From: Gammaproteobacteria bacterium
GTDB taxonomy: Bacteria > Pseudomonadota > Gammaproteobacteria > Arenicellales > Poriferihabitantaceae
Direction of reading: 5' to 3'
NCBI GenBank assembly: GCA_024679435.1
Contig: JAIBDK010000038.1
Location: forward strand, 1 to 11,646
DNA length: 11,646 nt
A program made the translations under genes and the position numbers. The notes under the pieces were generated by a model. The model ran no database searches, was not told the DNA's origin, and saw nothing but the letters and a program-made list of their open reading frames with translations. Positions 7,225 through 11,646 of this stretch are shown piece by piece. How positions within the stretch are numbered: position 1 is the stretch's first letter; every line of letters starts with the position of its first letter.

Positions 7225-8649
7225 ATGCGAAGAAACAGAAAAGCCAAGATTGTTGCAACATTAGGCCCGGTGAGTTCTGACCGGGCCGTTATCCGCGACT
7301 TGTTCGATAACGGGGTGGATGTTTTCAGACTTAATTTTAGTCACGGAACCCACGAAGATCATAAACAAAGGTTGGAGTTCATTCGGGAACTGGAGCTGGA
7401 GGTTGGAAGACCTGTTGGTGTTCTTATGGATATCCAAGGACCGAAATTGCGTTTAGGTAAGTTCCGGGACGATAAGGCTAATCTAAAGAAAGGCAGGAAA
7501 TTCAGACTCGATATGAGTGATGAATTAGGCGGTAAGCGCAGAGCCTCGTTACCGCATCCAGAAATTTTTGCGGCGTTAAAACCCGGAAGTGAGGTGGTGA
7601 TCGATGATGGTCGTGTCCGGCTGGAGGTTGTCGATTGCGGAGTTGATCATGCGGAGACACGAGTCGTAGTGGGAGGCGTGGTCAGTAACAATAAGGGAGT
7701 TAACGTTCCAGACGTTATATTGCCGATATCTGTCCTTACTGAAAAAGACAAAAGGGATCTTGCCTATGGATTGAAACTTGGTTTTGACTGGGTCGCCCAA
7801 TCTTTCGTCCAACAGCCTGCAGATGTAATGGAATTGCGGGAAATAGTGGGCGATAAGGCAAAAATTATGGTTAAGCTTGAGAAGCCTTCGGCATTGGAAA
7901 AATTGGACGATATCCTGAAAATTTGTGACGGTATTATGGTTGCCCGAGGTGATCTGGGTGTTGAATTGCCACCCCAGCAAGTTCCGGTAGCGCAGAAAAA
8001 AATAATTCGACGGTGTCGTGGTGCTGGAAAACCGGTGGTGGTCGCGACTCATATGCTGGAATCCATGGTAACAAATCCAGTGCCTACTCGGGCAGAAGCG
8101 TCGGATGTAGCAACGGCTATTTATGATGGTGCGGATGCGGTTATGCTTTCAGCCGAATCCGCGGCGGGAGAGTATCCCGTGCGTTCGGTAAAAATGATGA
8201 ATGATATTATTGAGGAAGTGGAGGACGATCCGGCCTATCCGGCGATTCTGGATTCGCAGCGACCTCAGCCTGACAATACGACTGCGGATGCTATCTGCAA
8301 TGGTTTGCAGAGTATTACAAATATTCTTTCTTCGGCGGCAACGGTTACTTACACCGCATCCGGCAGCACCACATTAAGGGCCGCCCGTGAGAGACCTCAT
8401 GCTCCCATTCTGAGTTTGACGCCTCTGGTTCAGACTGCTCGTCATTTATCCATAGCCTGGGGGGTTCACGCTGTGGCTGTCGATGTGGCTAATGAGGCTG
8501 CAGAAGTCGATGATGTTATCAATGAGGCCAAAGCAATTGCTGTTCGTGAGCGCTTTGCGGGATCAGGCGAAGCAATAGTTATAGCCGCCGGTTTGCCATT
8601 TGGAACGTCCGGAACGACGAATCTGATCCACGTTGCCTGGATTGATTAG
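7225..8649 (+). CDS. pyk: Pyruvate kinase
   Basis: This enzyme transfers phosphate from phosphoenolpyruvate to ADP, yielding pyruvate and ATP, the last step of glycolysis. The 474-residue length is normal for bacterial enzymes. It opens with the conserved KIVATLGP, then VFRLNFSHG (33-41) whose Arg and Asn bind phosphate and potassium. MDIQGPKLR (68-76) leads into the mobile B domain (about 72-167). The catalytic signature MVKLEKPSALEKLDDI contains Lys217 and metal ligand Glu219, and MVARGDLGVE supplies Asp243. ATHMLESM and NPVPTRAEASDVATAIYDGADAVMLS follow, with His in place of the more common Gln before MLES. The C-terminal regulatory domain starts around 350. A TATAAT lies upstream, but no Shine-Dalgarno is visible before the ATG, whose immediate context is AT-rich. 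It is separated by 252 bases from sucC and is probably its own transcription unit. Assignment is secure. Confidence 0.97.
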   Translation: MRRNRKAKIVATLGPVSSDRAVIRDLFDNGVDVFRLNFSHGTHEDHKQRLEFIRELELEVGRPVGVLMDIQGPKLRLGKFRDDKANLKKGRKFRLDMSDELGGKRRASLPHPEIFAALKPGSEVVIDDGRVRLEVVDCGVDHAETRVVVGGVVSNNKGVNVPDVILPISVLTEKDKRDLAYGLKLGFDWVAQSFVQQPADVMELREIVGDKAKIMVKLEKPSALEKLDDILKICDGIMVARGDLGVELPPQQVPVAQKKIIRRCRGAGKPVVVATHMLESMVTNPVPTRAEASDVATAIYDGADAVMLSAESAAGEYPVRSVKMMNDIIEEVEDDPAYPAILDSQRPQPDNTTADAICNGLQSITNILSSAATVTYTASGSTTLRAARERPHAPILSLTPLVQTARHLSIAWGVHAVAVDVANEAAEVDDVINEAKAIAVRERFAGSGEAIVIAAGLPFGTSGTTNLIHVAWID

Positions 8650-8680
8650 CCTGGATAAATGGTTTCAAAGCCTGCAAGAT

Positions 8681-8699
8681 TTGGTATACAATATACCAA
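8681..8699. repeat. Perfect 8-bp inverted repeat, possible operator
   Basis: TTGGTATA (8681-8688) and TATACCAA (8692-8699) are exact reverse complements separated by three bases. The TTGGT...ACCAA arms resemble half-sites of GntR-family repressors of the FadR subgroup, which bind TGGT...ACCA type operators. It lies 32 bases after the pyk stop codon and about 200 before sucC. There is no T-run after it, so a terminator is unlikely. Operator function is inferred. Confidence 0.4.
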
Positions 8700-8866
8700 G
8701 TCACCAATAAAATAATCTTATTACAAAAAATATAGAGAATGCAGTGGGTCTAACATGCAGTGCCTGCGCCGCACGGCCCCTGTTGATGCTTAATCCGTTG
8801 CGGACAAAAAAGAGAGCACGTTGATTTTGAGGGTTTCCGCTAAACTGGGAACGGTTATCGATGCGC

Positions 8867-8872
8867 TATAAT
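8867..8872 (+). promoter_or_regulatory. Probable sucC promoter -10 element
   Basis: A perfect TATAAT lies 29 bases before the sucC ATG. At a 16-18 base spacing only poor -35 matches are seen, so an activator may be needed. The predicted leader is only about 22 bases, is T-rich, and has no Shine-Dalgarno. Confidence 0.45.
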
Positions 8873-8901
8873 CATTACTCACTTATTAATTTTATCTTTT
8901 T

Positions 8902-10068
8902 ATGAATATTCACGAATATCAGGCCAAATCACTATTAGCTGATTTTGGAGTTGCGGTGCCTCAGGGTAAAGTTGCATATACCGTTGATGAGGCAGTGGAG
9001 GCAGCCAGGGAACTGGGTGGTCCCGTGTGGGTCGTAAAGGCTCAAATACATGCGGGAGGTCGAGGCAAAGGCGGGGGTGTAAAGGTGGTCAGCTCGATGG
9101 AGGATCTGGCGACGACTGCCGGCGAGATCCTGGGTATGCAACTGGTTACGCATCAAACCGGACCTCAAGGCCAAAAAGTGAAACGACTATATATTGAAGA
9201 TGGCTGTGATATTGCACGAGAGTTATATCTGGGCATGCTGGTTGATCGAGGCTCAAGTCGGGTTACTGTGATTGCTTCCACCGAAGGCGGTATGGATATA
9301 GAGGAGGTGGCTGCCAACTCCCCGGAAAAAATCATCAAGGTTATCATCGATCCCGCGACCGGATTGCAGCCTTTTCATGCCCGTAAACTGGCGTTTGGGT
9401 TAGGTCTTGAAGGTAAGCAGGTGAGCTCAGCGATTCGCTTTATGCAGGCTATGTATAGCGCTTTTAACCAACTTGATGCCAGTATGGTGGAAATAAATCC
9501 TCTGGTTGTAACCGGTGGTGGAGAGTTGATTGCCCTTGACGCAAAAATGAATTTTGATAGTAATGCGCTTTACAGACAGGCTGCGGTAGAGGCATTACGT
9601 GATAAGGATGAAGAGGACCCTGCAGAAGTCGAGGCTAGTGCCCATGAGCTTAATTACATCAAGCTTGATGGTTCCATCGGCTGTATGGTGAATGGAGCCG
9701 GCCTCGCGATGGCAACGATGGATATTATTCAGTTGTATGGTAGTTCGCCAGCTAACTTTCTCGACGTAGGCGGTGGGGCAACCACGGAGAGAGTAACAAT
9801 TGCGTTTAAGATTATTTTGTCAGATCCCAACGTGAAAGGAATTTTGGTAAATATTTTTGGCGGAATTATGCGTTGCGACGTCATAGCAGAGGGCATTATC
9901 GAGGGCGCTAAAATCGTCAACCTCGATGTTCCTCTGGTCGTGAGACTTGAGGGTACTAACGTAGACAAAGGTAAGGAAATTCTTGCGAATTCCGGTCTTC
10001 CCATAATTTCCGCTGATAATCTTGCCGATGCTGCAGATAAAGTGGTTAAAGCTGTGGCAGGGGCGTAG
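8902..10068 (+). CDS. sucC: Succinyl-CoA synthetase (ADP-forming), beta subunit
   Basis: The beta subunit of succinate-CoA ligase carries the nucleotide-binding ATP-grasp domain and the succinate site. With SucD it interconverts succinyl-CoA and succinate with formation of ATP or GTP in the TCA cycle. The 388 residues equal the E. coli length and are collinear with it: MNIHEYQAKSLL start, VVKAQIHAGGRGKGGGVK (44-61), YIEDG, EINPLVV metal region, then the ligase domain with GCMVNGAGLAMATMDI, NFLDVGGGAT and VNIFGGIMRCDVIAEGI. Several stretches (THQTGP, STEGGMDIEEVAA, GKEIL-NSGL) look closer to alphaproteobacterial SucC, although the insertion near residue 60 that I recall in that group is absent. 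GGGAT and FGGIMRCD favour succinate over malate ligase, where I recall GGGAS and FAGINRCD. sucD follows after two bases. A TATAAT precedes, but the ATG lacks a ribosome site. Confidence 0.97.
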   Translation: MNIHEYQAKSLLADFGVAVPQGKVAYTVDEAVEAARELGGPVWVVKAQIHAGGRGKGGGVKVVSSMEDLATTAGEILGMQLVTHQTGPQGQKVKRLYIEDGCDIARELYLGMLVDRGSSRVTVIASTEGGMDIEEVAANSPEKIIKVIIDPATGLQPFHARKLAFGLGLEGKQVSSAIRFMQAMYSAFNQLDASMVEINPLVVTGGGELIALDAKMNFDSNALYRQAAVEALRDKDEEDPAEVEASAHELNYIKLDGSIGCMVNGAGLAMATMDIIQLYGSSPANFLDVGGGATTERVTIAFKIILSDPNVKGILVNIFGGIMRCDVIAEGIIEGAKIVNLDVPLVVRLEGTNVDKGKEILANSGLPIISADNLADAADKVVKAVAGA

Positions 10069-10070
10069 AA

Positions 10071-10943
10071 ATGTCAGTGCTGGTTAGCAAAAATACGAAA
10101 GTAATCTGTCAGGGCTTTACGGGCTCTCAGGCAACATTTCACAGCGAACAGGCTATCGCTTACGGTACCCAAATGGTGGGAGGGGTAACACCCGGAAAGG
10201 GTGGGATGTCTCATCTTGGTTTGCCGGTATATAACACTGTTTCTGAAGCGGTAGATAAAACGGGTGCAAACGCATCCGTTATTTATGTGCCGCCACCGTT
10301 CGCTGGAGATGCAATTCTCGAAGCTATCGATGCTGAAATACCGCTGGTTGTCTGTATTACAGAGGGTGTCCCTGTTCTTGATATGATTCGTGCGAAACGG
10401 GCGCTTGAGGGTTCCGGCACACGTCTTATCGGTCCTAACTGCCCGGGGATCATAACCCCGAATGAGTGCAAAATTGGAATTATGCCGGGCCATATCCATA
10501 AGAAAGGCAGCGTAGGAATCGTTTCGCGATCCGGTACTTTAACGTACGAAGCCGTGGCTCAAACCACCGCAGAAGGGATGGGGCAAAGTACCTGTATTGG
10601 AATTGGTGGAGATCCGGTAAACGGCACTAATTTTATTGATTGCCTGGAAATGTTTTTGGCGGACCCGGAAACTGAATCTATTATTATGATTGGTGAAATT
10701 GGCGGTACCGCGGAAGAAGAAGCGGCAGATTTCATTAAGCAAAGTAAAACCAGTAAGCCTGTTTGCGGTTTTATAGCCGGAGTGACGGCACCCCCCGGCA
10801 GGCGAATGGGGCATGCAGGTGCCATTATTGCAGGCGGAAAAGGTGGCGCTGATGAAAAAATTGAAGCGCTGAAAAGTGCCGGAATTGCTGTGGCAGATTC
10901 GCCAGCGTCGCTGGGAAGTACGTTGAAAAGCACTTTATCCTAG
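10071..10943 (+). CDS. sucD: Succinyl-CoA synthetase (ADP-forming), alpha subunit
   Basis: The alpha subunit binds coenzyme A in its N-terminal Rossmann domain and carries the histidine that is phosphorylated during catalysis. At 290 residues it is the normal size. ICQGFTGSQATFHSEQAIAYG (12-32) and GGVTPGKGG form the CoA site, and IGPNCPGII, GIVSRSGTLTYE and GGDPVNGTNFIDCL are conserved blocks. IGEIGGTAEEEAADF carries the glutamates near the active site, and MGHAGAIIAGGKGGADEK holds the phospho-histidine (His248). The ATG follows the sucC stop after two bases, with GGGG seven bases upstream inside the end of sucC, so translation is probably coupled. No classical terminator was found after it; a strong inverted repeat 50 bases downstream lacks a T-tail. 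The identification is secure. Confidence 0.97.
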   Translation: MSVLVSKNTKVICQGFTGSQATFHSEQAIAYGTQMVGGVTPGKGGMSHLGLPVYNTVSEAVDKTGANASVIYVPPPFAGDAILEAIDAEIPLVVCITEGVPVLDMIRAKRALEGSGTRLIGPNCPGIITPNECKIGIMPGHIHKKGSVGIVSRSGTLTYEAVAQTTAEGMGQSTCIGIGGDPVNGTNFIDCLEMFLADPETESIIMIGEIGGTAEEEAADFIKQSKTSKPVCGFIAGVTAPPGRRMGHAGAIIAGGKGGADEKIEALKSAGIAVADSPASLGSTLKSTLS

Positions 10944-10992
10944 ACACTCTGTGAATCGTTAGTCGGAAATTTTAACCATTACTGTACCGTTG

Positions 10993-11017
10993 CCTGTGGT
11001 TTTGACAAAACCACAGG
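10993..11017. repeat. Perfect 11-bp inverted repeat between sucD and the diaphorase gene
   Basis: CCTGTGGTTTT (10993-11003) and AAAACCACAGG (11007-11017) are exact reverse complements around the three-base centre GAC. As RNA it would form an 11-bp hairpin 49 bases after the sucD stop. What follows is A-rich, not a T-tract, in either direction, so it is not a classical intrinsic terminator. A TTGACA hexamer spans its centre, so an operator role is equally possible. Confidence 0.6.
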
Positions 11018-11032
11018 AAAATTGATTAAAAT
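11002..11032 (+). promoter_or_regulatory. Possible promoter for the NuoE-like gene
   Basis: A perfect -35 TTGACA (11002-11007) sits in the centre of the inverted repeat, and TAAAAT (11027-11032, five of six) follows with a 19-base spacer, slightly longer than ideal. The start would fall near 11039, leaving about 45 bases of leader to the ATG at 11084. If real, folding or protein binding at the repeat would control this promoter. Confidence 0.4.
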
Positions 11033-11083
11033 CGCCACGAATTTATTAGACCCTAAAATTTTACCGGTTCGGAACATAAACAC

Positions 11084-11646
11084 ATGAGTGCTGTAAAACA
11101 TATCGCTGTCAAACGAGGGCATCCCGGTCGTGGCAAGAAAAAAACAAGCTCAACTACCAAGGGCCGCCAGGTAATCCCCTCTGCTTTAGAAGAGGTAAAG
11201 GTTTTGCTGGGCGGGTTGCCAATTCGGCGGGACCTGTTGATTGAGTATCTGCATCTTATTCAGGATGCTTTTGGGCATCTGTCCAGTGCGCATCTCGCCG
11301 CATTGGCTGCTCATGTGAATCTCTCTCAGACCGAAGTGTACGAGGTGGCAACATTCTATGCGCATTTTGATGTGGTCAAAGAGGGTGAAACCGCACCTCC
11401 GGCCACGACCATAAGAGTGTGCGACAGCATCGCTTGTCAACTTGCAGGCGCCGAATTGCTTATTTCTCAGCTTGAGTCCGGTACGGCAGAAAATATACGA
11501 ATACTGCGCGCGCCGTGCATGGGTCGTTGTGACTCCGCGCCGGTGGTCGAAGTCGGACACAATCACGTTGTTCATGCCGACGCAGAGCATGTCATTGAAG
11601 TGGCTCAACACGGACATATTCACCCTCAAATTCCGGAATATACGAA
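11084..11646 (+). CDS. NuoE/FdsG-type [2Fe-2S] subunit, probably the N-terminal half of a NuoE-NuoF fusion (right end cut off)
   Basis: This thioredoxin-like [2Fe-2S] protein belongs to the NuoE (24 kDa) family, which passes electrons between a NAD-binding flavin subunit and downstream iron-sulfur centres in complex I, NAD-linked formate dehydrogenase and hydrogenases. The visible 187 residues run off the window with no stop. Residues 1-30 are a basic, Lys/Arg-rich extension; 45-100 are the helical part with YLHLIQDAFGHLS and EVYEVATFYAHFDVVKEGE. The cluster ligands are Cys113, Cys118, Cys145 and Cys149 (C-x4-C and C-x3-C). The frame continues past the end of a typical NuoE into HIHPQIPEYT. 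I recall a similar segment at the junction of NuoE-NuoF fusions (about 560 residues) annotated as formate dehydrogenase beta subunits in alpha- and betaproteobacteria. Complex I is less likely because no other nuo genes are next to it. GGAA nine bases before the ATG is a modest ribosome site. Confidence 0.85.
   Translation, partial: MSAVKHIAVKRGHPGRGKKKTSSTTKGRQVIPSALEEVKVLLGGLPIRRDLLIEYLHLIQDAFGHLSSAHLAALAAHVNLSQTEVYEVATFYAHFDVVKEGETAPPATTIRVCDSIACQLAGAELLISQLESGTAENIRILRAPCMGRCDSAPVVEVGHNHVVHADAEHVIEVAQHGHIHPQIPEYT

Larger units (their letters stand above)
8650..8901. other. pyk-sucC intergenic region
   Basis: This 252-base gap has no gene of convincing size. It contains a perfect inverted repeat at 8681-8699, AT-rich sequence to about 8738, two tiny open frames starting at 8739 and 8755, and a probable promoter -10 at 8867-8872. 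No hairpin followed by a T-tract, as expected for a pyk terminator, was found. Confidence 0.6.

Noticed and set aside
7576..8052. A 158-codon minus-strand open frame inside pyk
   Set aside because: It lies entirely opposite conserved catalytic parts of pyruvate kinase and has no recognisable domain.
8902..10943. Naming the sucCD pair mtkAB (malate-CoA ligase)
   Set aside because: SucC carries GGGAT and FGGIMRCD, which I associate with succinate ligases, not the GGGAS and FAGINRCD that I recall in malate ligases; kept only as a context question.
11186..11629. A 147-codon minus-strand open frame near the right edge
   Set aside because: The opposite strand encodes the cysteine-ligated NuoE-like protein in frame through the whole region; the antisense translation has no coherent fold.
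1..11646. CRISPR array, insertion sequence, tRNA or prophage
   Set aside because: No spaced direct repeats, transposase or integrase frame, or tRNA-like cloverleaf was seen; nearly all the sequence is accounted for by conserved metabolic and repair genes.

Overview
The window reads as ordinary chromosome from a proteobacterium, most likely a gammaproteobacterium. The divergent suhB/trmJ pair is a familiar gammaproteobacterial arrangement, and MutS, SuhB and TrmJ all resemble their E. coli counterparts. SucC and pyruvate kinase have a more alphaproteobacterial flavour, and the last gene resembles the NAD-linked formate dehydrogenase diaphorase of alpha- and betaproteobacteria. The genus cannot be named from sequence alone. 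I see no phage, transposon, CRISPR array, tRNA or rRNA.

Layout. Positions 1-2402 (minus strand) hold suhB followed 28 bases later by mutS, whose 3' part, including the ATPase domain, runs off the left edge. trmJ (2489-3289, plus) diverges from suhB. Positions 3341-5833 (minus) hold a tightly spaced trio: a PLP-dependent trans-sulfuration-type enzyme, a RimJ/RimL-type acetyltransferase and a small GNAT acetyltransferase. Diverging from that trio, 5978-7057 (plus) encodes a sulfotransferase-like protein with an extra N-terminal domain. The rest is plus-strand central metabolism: pyruvate kinase (7225-8649), succinyl-CoA synthetase sucC-sucD (8902-10943), and the start of a NuoE-type [2Fe-2S] subunit (11084 to the right edge). 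That subunit is probably the front half of a fused NuoE-NuoF diaphorase of formate dehydrogenase.

How the genes relate. suhB and mutS are probably co-transcribed. sucC and sucD are two bases apart and encode the two subunits of one enzyme. The PLP enzyme and two acetyltransferases look like one transcription unit, possibly handling a sulfur amino acid or amine, but their substrates cannot be read from sequence. Pyruvate kinase, succinyl-CoA synthetase and the diaphorase subunit belong to carbon and energy metabolism and appear to be separately promoted.

The points most worth checking are non-coding. A perfect 11-bp inverted repeat before the last gene has a consensus TTGACA across its loop, and a perfect 8-bp inverted repeat resembling a GntR-type operator lies between pyk and sucC. 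Among the proteins, the PLP enzyme departs from the classical family at several normally conserved sites. No clearly new multi-gene system is visible.
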